The position numbers and the translations under genes are program-made. From Paracoccaceae bacterium (GTDB taxonomy: Bacteria > Pseudomonadota > Alphaproteobacteria > Rhodobacterales > Rhodobacteraceae), in assembly GCA_033344815.1 (NCBI GenBank), contig JAWPMR010000001.1, positions 4,326,136 to 4,390,135 on the forward strand: a stretch of DNA of 64,000 nucleotides. The letters run 5' to 3'. Position 1 is the first letter of the stretch. Each line of letters opens with the position of its first letter. Positions 55,535 through 64,000 of the stretch are shown in pieces. Below the pieces are notes generated by a model, which did no database searches, was not told where the DNA came from, and saw only the letters and a program-made list of their open reading frames with translations.

Positions 55535-58500
55535 TTGAACGCCCGAATATTTTCGACGCGAAAACGCCCGTTCCATCTTGGACCGTTTCCGCTGGAACGT
55601 CTGGCGCGCGCCGATGGTCAATCTGACTTGTCACATGTACCGGCGATGTCGCCCGTGCGGTTTGAGCATCGCGATACGCCGCGCTCTCTTGTAAGTGCCA
55701 TGAGCGAATATCAAGCGATGCTCGACGCCATTCGTGACGGATTGATCAATTCCGAAATTTCTCAATGCCCGGATGATCCTGAGGAACGGGCGCGCCATAT
55801 CAAGTCCTTTGGGTATTTTCAGGACGCACCGATGGTGGGCATCGGACGGCTTGAGGCGGACCATTTGCTCCGCACGCCAATACGAAATCCTGACATTGAC
55901 CGTCTGGTGGAGGATTTGAAAACCAAGCAAACCAAAACACTATCTGCCGGAATTGATACCATCATGGCGGACCTCAAGGACAGTATGACCGCGCCGCCGC
56001 GCAGTCTGGATGCCCATACGCATACGATTGTTTTCCTATACAACTACAACCGCGATCCCGCACGGGAAGAATCCGGTTATGACTGGATTTCGGGTGCCAA
56101 CCCTTACCGGGCGAGCCTTTTGGGGGCGGAAACCGCGATCATCATCGCAGGCTACCTGCGGGTCCTTGGCTATGACGCCAAAGCGCATACGTCCAGTGCG
56201 TCGGATGTCGATCTGAACAAATTGACGATCAGGGCCGGATTGGCGACGTTGGAAGACGGCCGACTGGTCAACCCTTATGTAGGGGATCGGTTTCAGGTGA
56301 CGGCGATCACGACGAATTTTGCCATGACACCGGATGCGCCGTTGGTGCCATTGTCCCAACAGCCGAAATCGGTGACCCGCGGCTGGGCTTGGAAACTCGG
56401 GGCCGGGTCCCAGAAAAATGCAATGACGTTGGATCCTTATGCCAAGCGTCACTATGCGCAGGGTGCCTATCCGTTTGAAACGCTGAAGCGAGTGGAAAAG
56501 CCGACAACCTATATTGACGAGGCGCGGGTGGCGCGGGTGCCCAAACGCACCGACATGTTCGCGCGCGCGCAGTTTGGCGACATGGGCAAAGCCAACCAGG
56601 AAGCGACCACGGGGGGATACTTCGCGCAAAAAGCGCCGATCAGCAGAGCAATACGCCGCCCATCCGGAGCGTTTCTGTTGTTGCAAAACGGGACCGTGGC
56701 GGATGACATTGCGCCGGATACCGAAGATGCGGCGCGCAACGCGGCCGGGATCAAGGCCGCGAGCTATTTCCTTGGTGCGGATGCGGTCGGGATTTCGCGC
56801 TGCCCTGATTGGGTGTGGTATAGCCACGATGCTGTGGGCGAGCCGATTGTGCCAACGCATACCAGTGCGATCAGCATGATTATTGATCAGGGTTTCGAGA
56901 CAACGGAAGGGTCCTCTGGGGACGACTGGATCGCGGTCACCCAATCCATGCGCGCCTATCTGCGGTTTGCCCTGCTGGGTGGGGTGATTGGCAAACACAT
57001 CCGCAACCTTGGCTATGAAGCCCGCGTTCACACCAATCTGGACGGGGAGGTGCTGCAACCGCCGCTGTTGCTATTGGCCGGGCTCGGAGAGGTCAGCCGC
57101 ATCGGCGAGGTGATCGTGAACCCTTTTCTGGGCCCGCGTCTGAAGTCCGGTTGCATCACCACAAACATGCCGCTGTCCCATGACAAGCCAATTGATTTTG
57201 GCATGCAGGCCTTTTGCGAATCCTGCAACAAATGCGCGCGTGAATGCCCGTCCGGGGCGATTACGGCAGGTCCGAAACTGATGTTCAATGGCTATGAAAT
57301 CTGGAAATCGGACAGCCAGAAATGTACAACCTATCGACTGACGCAAATGGGCGGGGCCATGTGTGGGCGGTGTATGAAAACCTGCCCCTGGAACGTCGAA
57401 GGGTTGCAGCACGAAAAACCTCTACGCTGGATCGCAATGAATGTCCCGGCCATGGCAGGCGTGTTGGCACGTGCAGATGATTTGGTGGGTAACGGCAGGA
57501 TCAACCCACAAAAGCGGTGGTGGTGGGATCTGAAGGTGAATGAGCGGGGTGGGTTTGATCCTGTTGAGGGGCCTTCCAATCAACGCGAACTGCAAACCGA
57601 TCTGAAGTTGAAGTACGAAGATCAGACCTTGGCTGTTTACCCCGCAAATCTGGCACCACCGCCCTGGCCTTTCCCTTTTCCGATGGACCGCGAGAAGGGG
57701 ATCGAAGCCTATCAGGCTCTGATCACCGCCAAGGAATACCAAACCCGGCTGGAACGTGGTGACACGGAAGGGTTGGCGCATACTTTTCTGGGCGGCGGCG
57801 ATGCGCCCGTCACCCGCGTGCAGGTGCGCAAAGTGACGCATTTGTCGCCAAAGGTCACGCAATACGAGCTTGCCTCCATCGATGGTTCGCCACTGCCAGA
57901 ATGGCGGGCGGGGGCGCATCTGGATATTGTGGTCGCGCCGGAATTCGTCAGACCGTATTCTCTTTCGGGCGATCCGGCTGATCGCTCTTGCTACAAGGTT
58001 TCGGTTCTGCGCGAAGACGACGGGCGCGGCGGCTCAAAATTACTGCACAAGATATTTTCAGAGGGGCGAAAGATATTTGTATCCAACCCGATCAACCACT
58101 TCCCGTTAAGGGATGAAGCGAGCAAACATATTTTAATGGGAGGGGGCATCGGGATCACGCCAATGATTGCCTTTGCTCATGAATGCCATGCCAGGGGCCT
58201 GGCTTTCGAAGTGCATTACTCAGCGTCTCGCCGTACTGAGGCGGCGTTTGCCGACGCATTGATGGCGCAACCCTGGGCTCGAAACGTGGCGTTGCATATA
58301 TCGGATGAAAACAACCGCGCAGTGCTTGACGAGGTTTTGTCTGGCTATCAGCCAGGTTGGCATGTCTATACCTGCGGTCCGGACCTCTACATGAACAGTG
58401 TAGTGCAAGCCGCGCAAAGGCAGGGTTTTCCAACGGAGGCCTGCCATATCGAATACTTTTCCGTGCCTGAATTGCCGGAGTATAAAAATCATCCCTTCAC

Positions 58501-58756
58501 CCTGAAAATTGCCAGTTCCGGACGAGAATTACAGGTGCCGGAGGATAAGGCAGCGACGGATGTTTTGCTGGAAAATGGGTTCAGCGTGGATGTGAAATGC
58601 TCCGACGGTATCTGCGGCGTTTGCAAATGTGATCTTGTGTCCGGGGAGGTTGAACATCGCGATTTTGTTTTGTCCAACAAACAACGTGAAAGCGCGCTTA
58701 TTCTATGTCAAAGCCGAGCTGCGAAACCGGGGGGAGTGGTCGAGATCGATTTATGA
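55535..58756 (+). CDS. rdhA: Self-sufficient reductive dehalogenase fused to NAD(P)H reductase
   Basis: A 1073-residue cytosolic protein. About residues 1-740 resemble corrinoid reductive dehalogenases, with eight cysteines for two ferredoxin-type clusters: CESCNKCARECP (Cys561, 564, 567, 571) and Cys597 with CGRCMKTCPW (610, 613, 617). From about 763 comes an oxygenase-reductase module: flavin site RPYSLSG near 805, nucleotide site GGGIGITPM near 869, and a plant-type [2Fe-2S] domain with CSDGICGVCKC near 1022 and a fourth Cys near 1057. There is no Tat signal and no membrane-anchor partner, unlike respiratory RdhA. This matches the aerobic catabolic type known from BhbA and NpRdhA. The TTG at 55535 with AAGGA upstream is preferred over a TTG at 55463. 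The substrate (probably a haloaromatic) is inferred. Confidence 0.88.
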   Translation: MNARIFSTRKRPFHLGPFPLERLARADGQSDLSHVPAMSPVRFEHRDTPRSLVSAMSEYQAMLDAIRDGLINSEISQCPDDPEERARHIKSFGYFQDAPMVGIGRLEADHLLRTPIRNPDIDRLVEDLKTKQTKTLSAGIDTIMADLKDSMTAPPRSLDAHTHTIVFLYNYNRDPAREESGYDWISGANPYRASLLGAETAIIIAGYLRVLGYDAKAHTSSASDVDLNKLTIRAGLATLEDGRLVNPYVGDRFQVTAITTNFAMTPDAPLVPLSQQPKSVTRGWAWKLGAGSQKNAMTLDPYAKRHYAQGAYPFETLKRVEKPTTYIDEARVARVPKRTDMFARAQFGDMGKANQEATTGGYFAQKAPISRAIRRPSGAFLLLQNGTVADDIAPDTEDAARNAAGIKAASYFLGADAVGISRCPDWVWYSHDAVGEPIVPTHTSAISMIIDQGFETTEGSSGDDWIAVTQSMRAYLRFALLGGVIGKHIRNLGYEARVHTNLDGEVLQPPLLLLAGLGEVSRIGEVIVNPFLGPRLKSGCITTNMPLSHDKPIDFGMQAFCESCNKCARECPSGAITAGPKLMFNGYEIWKSDSQKCTTYRLTQMGGAMCGRCMKTCPWNVEGLQHEKPLRWIAMNVPAMAGVLARADDLVGNGRINPQKRWWWDLKVNERGGFDPVEGPSNQRELQTDLKLKYEDQTLAVYPANLAPPPWPFPFPMDREKGIEAYQALITAKEYQTRLERGDTEGLAHTFLGGGDAPVTRVQVRKVTHLSPKVTQYELASIDGSPLPEWRAGAHLDIVVAPEFVRPYSLSGDPADRSCYKVSVLREDDGRGGSKLLHKIFSEGRKIFVSNPINHFPLRDEASKHILMGGGIGITPMIAFAHECHARGLAFEVHYSASRRTEAAFADALMAQPWARNVALHISDENNRAVLDEVLSGYQPGWHVYTCGPDLYMNSVVQAAQRQGFPTEACHIEYFSVPELPEYKNHPFTLKIASSGRELQVPEDKAATDVLLENGFSVDVKCSDGICGVCKCDLVSGEVEHRDFVLSNKQRESALILCQSRAAKPGGVVEIDL

Positions 58757-58767
58757 GCGCCTTGGCA

Positions 58768-59835
58768 TCAGGGCGCTTGATCTTGAGACAGGCGCGCCAA
58801 AACGGTTTCGGCAGCCTCCAATGCGCCTTCCAAAAACCCACCGTCCCCAGGCGCGGTTTCTGTTCCGGCCACCAGGATGTCTGTTCCCGCCCAATCGCCC
58901 AACTCGCTGGGAAGGAGATAGATTGGATGCTCACGCGGCAGGTTTTGATCCTGCGGCACGGCGGTCATCGGATCACTGGCCCAATCCTTGACGAACACAT
59001 CACCAGGCGTCCCAGCCTGCACACCAAAAAGGCGAACCAATTGCTCAATTGCGCGCGTGCGAATGTCGTGACGGTCCGATACGCCGACGAATCCGAACAG
59101 CGCAGCGGCACCGTTCATCTCATCGGTGGCATCGTGGATTTCCGTCAGGGGTCCAATGTGGCTGATTGCATCACCTGAAAACCCGGCGTCCCGCCAAAAC
59201 GCATGCTCATAGGTGGCGACAACCTTTGTATGACCCGCCATCCAGGTCGGAATGGCAGCCAGCGCATGTTTGAGATTGCTCGGCAGATCCGGTGTAAATC
59301 GAATACGGTCTGACCAAAGGCGAGGGGGCAGTGCGAGAACAACCCGTCGCGCTGAAATTTCCATGCCGGAAGCTGTTTGCACCTGCAGCCCACCTTGTAT
59401 TCGGTCGATTTGAGTGACCTCTTGTTTTAAATGGATATGTTGTGAGCACAGACTCGACGATAGCCCATGTATCAGTTGATCACTGCCCCCTTTGATGCGA
59501 AGCGCGTCGCCCATGGTGGCAAATTCGAGGTCGCGGCGCAGGTGACCATTGGCGTCCTCAAACACCAGACGCCCTTCGCCATACTGGTTGTACAGGCGCA
59601 GGTCGAAATCCTGGATCAGTGCCAAGAGCCTTTGATTGTGGGGCCAGATCCATGCCGGGCCCATGTCAAAGCGCCCCTCCGACTTCAGGCAAGTCTCGCC
59701 GAGAATACGCCCGCCCAGACGGTCACGTGCTTCCAGAAGCGTGAAGCCAATGCCCCGCTCCGACAGCCCTCGTGCCACGGCAAGCCCGCTTAGGCCGCCG
59801 CCGACAATCACCACATCGCTATGGGCAGAATTCAT
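58768..59835 (-). CDS. FAD-dependent amine oxidase family protein
   Basis: A 355-residue flavoprotein with an N-terminal FAD-binding VIVGGGLSGLAVARGL and ARDRLGGRI, and the family's C-terminal GTETAPGDGGFLEGALEAAE. It resembles monoamine oxidase-type proteins but is shorter than most, probably through a reduced substrate domain. Its start overlaps the cupin gene by four bases (ATGA), so the two are coupled. It converges on the dehalogenase gene with 11 bp between. The substrate is unknown. Confidence 0.82.
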   Translation of the reverse strand: MNSAHSDVVIVGGGLSGLAVARGLSERGIGFTLLEARDRLGGRILGETCLKSEGRFDMGPAWIWPHNQRLLALIQDFDLRLYNQYGEGRLVFEDANGHLRRDLEFATMGDALRIKGGSDQLIHGLSSSLCSQHIHLKQEVTQIDRIQGGLQVQTASGMEISARRVVLALPPRLWSDRIRFTPDLPSNLKHALAAIPTWMAGHTKVVATYEHAFWRDAGFSGDAISHIGPLTEIHDATDEMNGAAALFGFVGVSDRHDIRTRAIEQLVRLFGVQAGTPGDVFVKDWASDPMTAVPQDQNLPREHPIYLLPSELGDWAGTDILVAGTETAPGDGGFLEGALEAAETVLARLSQDQAP

Positions 59836-60473
59836 GCTAAGGGCACTGGGCTCAGATGCCCTGATTTTATCCAGACCTGCGCACCGTCTTTGCCAGCCAT
59901 CGCTTCTGAAGCGGTTCCCGCTGGTAATCGAAGCCAGTCCCAGACGCCAAACGCATCCGCGCTCTCTTCAAAACCACCCTTGATTACAAAGAGTTCCATA
60001 CCGCCTGACGCATCCAGCGCATGGGTGCTGTCAGCCGCCCAGTTTTCAACCCGCACATCTTCATGTGCGTCTGTGTGAAGAGTGTGCACAGCTTGTGCGT
60101 CAGAAATTTCGACCCGGATCTGTGTGCGGTCCGCAGGATCAAACTGATGTAGTTTGACCAAGATAACCGCCCCATCCGGGGCTGAGGGTGTATGGCTCGA
60201 AGTCGGCGGGTTGCGGACATAGGTTCCGGTCGGAAAAGCACCGTGTTCGTCGCAAAACGTACCCTCCAGCACCAGATATTCCTCGCCACCATCATGTGTG
60301 TGCGCGGAAAAGGCACTGCCGGGTGCGTAGCGCACAATGGTAGTCGCGCGTGCCACTTCATCCCCGATCCTGTCCAGCATTTTGCGCTCGACACCGGGCA
60401 TTGGTGAGGCGACCCATGTGCTTTCGTCGAATCGCACCATGGCGCGCTGGGAGAAATCCGCGTTGAGTTTCAT
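59832..60473 (-). CDS. ChrR-like cupin-domain protein
   Basis: A 213-residue cupin with the metal-binding SAHTHDGGEEYLVLEGTFCDE (two His and Glu) near residues 55-75 and a distal His segment SSHTPSAPDG; a second, weaker cupin half follows (120-210). This resembles the ChrR C-terminal cupin, but the N-terminal zinc anti-sigma domain is missing, so it is not a classical anti-sigma factor. It is coupled with the amine oxidase gene. Confidence 0.78.
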   Translation of the reverse strand: MKLNADFSQRAMVRFDESTWVASPMPGVERKMLDRIGDEVARATTIVRYAPGSAFSAHTHDGGEEYLVLEGTFCDEHGAFPTGTYVRNPPTSSHTPSAPDGAVILVKLHQFDPADRTQIRVEISDAQAVHTLHTDAHEDVRVENWAADSTHALDASGGMELFVIKGGFEESADAFGVWDWLRLPAGTASEAMAGKDGAQVWIKSGHLSPVPLA

Positions 60474-60590
60474 TGTCTGTGTCCTTCTTGTCGCCTGCAG
60501 CCCGTAGCCAGGCGGCGGTCTTGAGCCGTATCAAATCCTAACATGACGGATTTGGAAGGAAGGGGCCAAGGTTATGACCCCATCCTCGCG

Positions 60591-61076
60591 TTAGTTTGAC
60601 ATTGTGTGACCGGAATGATCAGTTTTGTCGCTGTTTCCACGTTCTTCAACGTTAAACATCACTTCGACTTCCCCGGCGTTTTCGAAAATCAGTGTTGCAG
60701 GGATTTTTTCGCCCACCTCAAATCCATCTCCGCCGAGGCCCATGAACATGACATGGTATCCGCCTGGTTCCAAGGCGACCGTTTCGCCTGCCGGGATGTC
60801 GATTCCATCAACGTGCATCATGCGCGCGATGCCATCTTTTTCCTCGGTTGTATGCAATTCGACGCGCGGGAAGTCGGCCTTGGCACCTATCAGGCGGTCA
60901 GGGGTGTCGCCCGTGTTAGTCACTTCCAGATAGCCACCACCGGATTTTGCTGTGGCCGCGGTGTTGAATGTCATCGGATGGTTGATTACCAGCGCGCCAA
61001 CCTTGAATTCGTGGGCAAAAGCGGCGCTCGACATAGTCAGAAGTGCAGCGGTGGCTGCTGCGAAAACGTTTTTCAT
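60591..61076 (-). CDS. PCu(A)C-type periplasmic copper chaperone
   Basis: A 161-residue exported protein (signal residues 1-21, ending AAFA). The PCu(A)C motif is present: HTTEEKDGIARMMHV with His and Met, then GGYHVMFMGL with His-x-Met. Such chaperones deliver Cu(I) to cytochrome oxidase. A short His-rich tail (DHSGH) could add copper binding. It follows an exported cysteine-bearing protein gene on the same strand. Confidence 0.88.
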   Translation of the reverse strand: MKNVFAAATAALLTMSSAAFAHEFKVGALVINHPMTFNTAATAKSGGGYLEVTNTGDTPDRLIGAKADFPRVELHTTEEKDGIARMMHVDGIDIPAGETVALEPGGYHVMFMGLGGDGFEVGEKIPATLIFENAGEVEVMFNVEERGNSDKTDHSGHTMSN

Positions 61077-61124
61077 AATTGTGTTCCGTGATAGGCGCCT
61101 GCGCGCATTACATATGAGAGTTGA

Positions 61125-61493
61125 TCAGAATATCACGGGGGTTGGGGGCGCACGGGGACGGTATTTGTGATCTGCATGAGTTGCGGTCCACTGATGCTGA
61201 GTATCGGGCAGATACGTTCGCTTATTACAAGACAACGAAACCGGTGTGGCCGCATGGGCGGCCGGCAAGAAGGCACTATTGGCAACCAGACAGGCATCAC
61301 ATGCGCTGTTGAGATGGTGTGCGGGGTCGATATCACCGCAGATCTCATCCAGCGTGCCGCCCATGTTCAGGTAGTTCACCAGTTCAGGCGATGACGGTTC
61401 GGCGGAAAACCGATGGGCAAAGCTTGTTGCGGACAGTGCGAGAGCCGCAATGACCAATATCAGTTTCGCAAAAAACGTAATCCCTCGTCCCAT
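61125..61493 (-). CDS. Exported cysteine-bearing protein, possibly DUF2946-like
   Basis: A 122-residue protein with a signal or anchor helix (FFAKLILVIAALALSATSFA). The body has CGDIDPAHHLNSACDACLVA and a later Cys; the Cys-x2-Cys next to a His pair is reminiscent of DUF2946, often linked to copper genes. ATG 61493 is preferred over an ATG at 61574, because the signal begins there. It lies 48 bp upstream of the PCu(A)C gene, so a copper role is plausible. Confidence 0.65.
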   Translation of the reverse strand: MGRGITFFAKLILVIAALALSATSFAHRFSAEPSSPELVNYLNMGGTLDEICGDIDPAHHLNSACDACLVANSAFLPAAHAATPVSLSCNKRTYLPDTQHQWTATHADHKYRPRAPPTPVIF

Positions 61494-61649
61494 GTTTCCA
61501 TAATAAAAGCAAAGGTGAAGAGCGTCCAGATCAGAACGTAACGCAGGATGTGTTTGCCGCATGATCCAGCTCACTTCTGGCTTAGGGCGCTTGACCTTGT
61601 GCCGTCGAACTGCCCTCTTTGCAGAGCCGCAGAGTCAAGGATATTGAAA

Positions 61650-63104
61650 ATGAGCTTCCGACCCCTGGGAATAGATCCAACCAACTGCTTTATTGCCGGG
61701 AAGTGGCAGGCGGGGGAAAAGGGGCGGACCCTGGAATTACATGATCCCTCGACGGGGGATCTGATCTGCCAGATCGCCAGAGGAGACGCAGCGGACATTG
61801 ACAGGGCGGTTCGATCTGCGCGGGATGCGCTCTCGGGTGATTGGGGCCGCTCCACAGCTGTGGAGCGTGGTCGCATGCTCTATAAGACAGGGCAGTTGGT
61901 TTTGGACCATATCGACCTGCTTGCCGAACTGGAGGCCCGCGACGTTGGCAAACCATTGTCTCAGGCGCGCGCGGATGTTGTGGCTCTTGCACGCTACATG
62001 GAGTTTTATGCAGGGGCCGTGGACAAAATCCACGGCAACACCATTCCCTATCTGGATGGATACACTGTTTACACGCTGCGCGAACCGCACGGGGTGACGG
62101 GGCACATCGTGCCATGGAACTACCCGATGCAAATCATTGGCCGCTCGGTGGGGGCGGCTTTGGCGATGGGCAACGCCGCCGTGTTGAAACCGGCTGAAGA
62201 GGCATGCCTGACAGCACTGGCCTTTGCCGAATTAATGCAGCAGGCGGGGTTGCCTGACGGCGCGTTGAATGTGGTGCCGGGTCTGGGTGCGGAGGCGGGC
62301 GCCGCGCTCGCGGCCCATCCGGGAGTGAACCATATCTCTTTCACCGGCTCTGTGCATGTGGGCAAGCAAGTGCAACAATCGGCGGCGCAAAACGTAGTGC
62401 CGGTGACGCTGGAACTTGGCGGGAAGTCCCCTCAACTGGTATTTGATGATGCGGATCTGGACGCCGCACTGCCATTTCTGGTCAATGCGGGCATTCAGAA
62501 CGCCGGTCAAACCTGTTCGGCGTCTTCCCGTATTCTGGTGCAGCGCGGCGTTTACGACCAGGTGGTTGAGAGAATGTCCGAACGGTACAGGGTGTTGACA
62601 GTAGGACCTGCCATGGCCAACCCGGATGTTGGTCCGCTGATTTCCATGCGACAAAAGCGATTGGTGGAAGGGTTTCTGATGGACGGCGCGGATCTGGAGA
62701 TTGCGGCTAAATCTGAGATCCCCGCCGATCTGCCAAGCTCTGGGGCCTATGTGACGCCGACCCTTTTTGCGGGCGTAGACACGGCTCACAAACTCGCGCA
62801 AGACGAGGTATTTGGCCCGGTGCAGGTGATCATCCCGTTTGAAGATGAGGCTGAAGCCTTGGAGATTGCGAACAGCACTGCGTATGGTCTCGTCGCCTCA
62901 GTCTGGACCGCGCAAGGGGCACGCCAGATGCGTCTGGCCAAATCACTGCGGGCGGGGCAGGTGTTTATCAACAATTACGGGGCAGGGGGCGGTGTTGAGC
63001 TGCCCTTTGGGGGCACCGGGTTATCCGGTCATGGACGCGAAAAAGGGTTTGAGGCGCTCTACGGTTTTTCTGTATTGAAAACGGTGGCCGCGCGGCACGG
63101 GTGA
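61650..63104 (+). CDS. NAD(P)-dependent aldehyde dehydrogenase
   Basis: A 484-residue ALDH: NAD-binding VPWNYPMQIIGRSVG and FTGSVHVGKQV, catalytic Glu in ELGGKSPQ near 255, catalytic Cys in GQTCSASSR near 290. ATG 61650 has AAGGA upstream; the longer frame to 61548 has none. It oxidises an aldehyde to the acid in the cytosol; betaine-aldehyde or gamma-aminobutyraldehyde types are possible but not decided. It ends directly against the AEC gene. Confidence 0.9.
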   Translation: MSFRPLGIDPTNCFIAGKWQAGEKGRTLELHDPSTGDLICQIARGDAADIDRAVRSARDALSGDWGRSTAVERGRMLYKTGQLVLDHIDLLAELEARDVGKPLSQARADVVALARYMEFYAGAVDKIHGNTIPYLDGYTVYTLREPHGVTGHIVPWNYPMQIIGRSVGAALAMGNAAVLKPAEEACLTALAFAELMQQAGLPDGALNVVPGLGAEAGAALAAHPGVNHISFTGSVHVGKQVQQSAAQNVVPVTLELGGKSPQLVFDDADLDAALPFLVNAGIQNAGQTCSASSRILVQRGVYDQVVERMSERYRVLTVGPAMANPDVGPLISMRQKRLVEGFLMDGADLEIAAKSEIPADLPSSGAYVTPTLFAGVDTAHKLAQDEVFGPVQVIIPFEDEAEALEIANSTAYGLVASVWTAQGARQMRLAKSLRAGQVFINNYGAGGGVELPFGGTGLSGHGREKGFEALYGFSVLKTVAARHG

Positions 63105-64000
63105 TCAAACACTTCCCAGCAGGATCAGCCAGACCCAAACTGTCAGCACCGATGCACCCGTGGCGATCAGGACGGAGGACGCCGCAACGCGTTTGGCGCG
63201 CCCGTACATATTGGCAAAGATATAGGTGTTGAACCCAGGCGCCATTGCGGCAGTCAAGACACCGGAACGGAAAAAATCCACCGGGACGTTCTGTGCCGCG
63301 CCAAACAACCAGAAAAGCGCAGGGTGCAACAGCAGTGTGACGCAACACACCATGGCGATCACACGACTGTCGCCTTCTGGTTTATATTGCACCAACACGC
63401 CGCCCAACGCGAACAATGCGGCGGGCAGGGCGGCCCGTGAAATCAGCGTGAGCGCATCATCGACGACCGCCGGGACCCACATGCCGGACAGATTGACGAT
63501 GAAACCCAGACCAATGGCCAATACGAGGGCATTGCGAAACATGGCGCGGATCACGGCGCGCAGCATCACCAGCGGGGATTGGCCCCGGTTGCGGGTGATT
63601 TCCATGACGGTAATGCCCAACCCGTAGCAAAAGGGCGAATGAATTGCGGTGATGGCAAAGTTCCCTGTGAGTGCTTCTGCGCCGTAAGCGCGTTCGGTGA
63701 TGGGCAAGCCGAGCAGGACCGAGTTCGAAAACAGGCAACAAAATCCGATGGCGACACAGTCTTCCCAGTCGCGGTTAAACAGAAAACGCGCGCCGAACAT
63801 GCCGAGGGCAAAACAGATCGTAGCTCCGGCATAATAACTGCTGAGAAGACCTGGATCAAAAGAGCTGTTGAGGTCCAGATTTGCGATCGCCTGAAACAGC
63901 AGGCAGGGTATGGCAAAATTCTGCGTAAAACGCATCACGCCGTCGATGCCGGTCACCGGAAACAATTTGCGCCAGACGGCGACATAGCCAAACCCGATGA
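63105..64000 (-). CDS. AEC-family transporter, N-terminus outside window
   Basis: At least 298 residues of an AEC permease; the frame is open to the right edge, so the first helix is missing. Helices include FAIPCLLFQAIANLDL and FCCLFSNSVLLGLPITERAYG, the latter matching the Asn and Gly-Leu-Pro of the family. Its stop directly abuts the ALDH stop (convergent, zero gap). The substrate is unknown; organic acids are the family norm. Confidence 0.8.
   Translation of the reverse strand, partial: IGFGYVAVWRKLFPVTGIDGVMRFTQNFAIPCLLFQAIANLDLNSSFDPGLLSSYYAGATICFALGMFGARFLFNRDWEDCVAIGFCCLFSNSVLLGLPITERAYGAEALTGNFAITAIHSPFCYGLGITVMEITRNRGQSPLVMLRAVIRAMFRNALVLAIGLGFIVNLSGMWVPAVVDDALTLISRAALPAALFALGGVLVQYKPEGDSRVIAMVCCVTLLLHPALFWLFGAAQNVPVDFFRSGVLTAAMAPGFNTYIFANMYGRAKRVAASSVLIATGASVLTVWVWLILLGSV

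Noticed and set aside
56036-57058. A 340-residue minus-strand open frame inside rdhA
   Set aside because: It is a shadow of GC-biased codons in the dehalogenase gene and has no family features.
59832-60473. Anti-sigma factor ChrR
   Set aside because: The cupin half matches, but the N-terminal zinc-binding anti-sigma domain and an adjacent ECF sigma gene are both missing.

Overview
The window looks like a chromosomal segment of a marine alphaproteobacterium of the roseobacter group (Rhodobacterales). The basis is gene content typical of that group (urtABCDE, a methanethiol oxidase, TctCBA with a universal stress protein, a BCCT carrier, an adenosylcobalamin-dependent RNR, AEC carriers, a delta-class carbonic anhydrase), moderately GC-rich coding sequence, and many GTG/TTG starts. 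No rRNA, tRNA, CRISPR array, intact insertion sequence or prophage was seen. Species cannot be named from the sequence alone.

Layout. 0-4.4 kb: metal-type permease with an ArsR regulator, a cysteine synthase, an AEC carrier. 4.4-7.1 kb: a decayed stretch holding remnants of a LuxR-type regulator and a ProW-like betaine/choline permease, plus a perfect palindrome. 7.1-10 kb: IclR regulator, methanethiol oxidase and a membrane protein in one operon. 10.7-16.6 kb: complete urea ABC transporter operon urtABCDE. 17-24 kb: DUF6502/DUF5666 pair, fasciclin lipoprotein, L,D-transpeptidase, RarD, lytic transglycosylase, Stealth phosphotransferase. 24.5-32.3 kb: a hybrid histidine kinase and a GGDEF-EAL protein with matching N-terminal twin-PAS modules, separated by a SulP carrier and an IS3-family remnant. 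32.4-37.6 kb: GST, short class II RNR, DUF1653 protein, delta carbonic anhydrase, bactofilin. 38-44 kb: universal stress protein, tripartite tricarboxylate transporter, MerR with a degenerate SDR, and a leaderless substrate-binding-like protein. 44.8-51.2 kb: SDR, cation/proton antiporter, LysR divergent from a BCCT carrier, PhyH dioxygenase. 51.2-58.8 kb: LysR divergent from a GST, then a PNPOx-ferredoxin-reductase fusion, then a large reductive dehalogenase fused to its own reductase. 58.8-64 kb: amine oxidase and cupin, PCu(A)C chaperone with a cysteine-bearing exported protein, aldehyde dehydrogenase, and an AEC carrier cut by the window edge.

The most notable content is the 1073-residue cytosolic-type reductive dehalogenase at 55535-58756. 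It carries a corrinoid-dehalogenase module with two ferredoxin clusters, a flavin/NAD(P) reductase and a plant-type [2Fe-2S] domain, so one polypeptide could reduce halogenated organics with NAD(P)H in an aerobic cell. The upstream GST and flavin/ferredoxin fusion and the divergent LysR suggest a small dehalogenation or detoxification locus. Other points of interest: a class II RNR with Thr at the first redox-cysteine position, two signalling proteins sharing a twin-PAS input, leader hairpins at rarD and the transglycosylase gene, a MerR-type promoter with a 19-bp spacer, and the pseudogene stretch at 4.4-7.1 kb.
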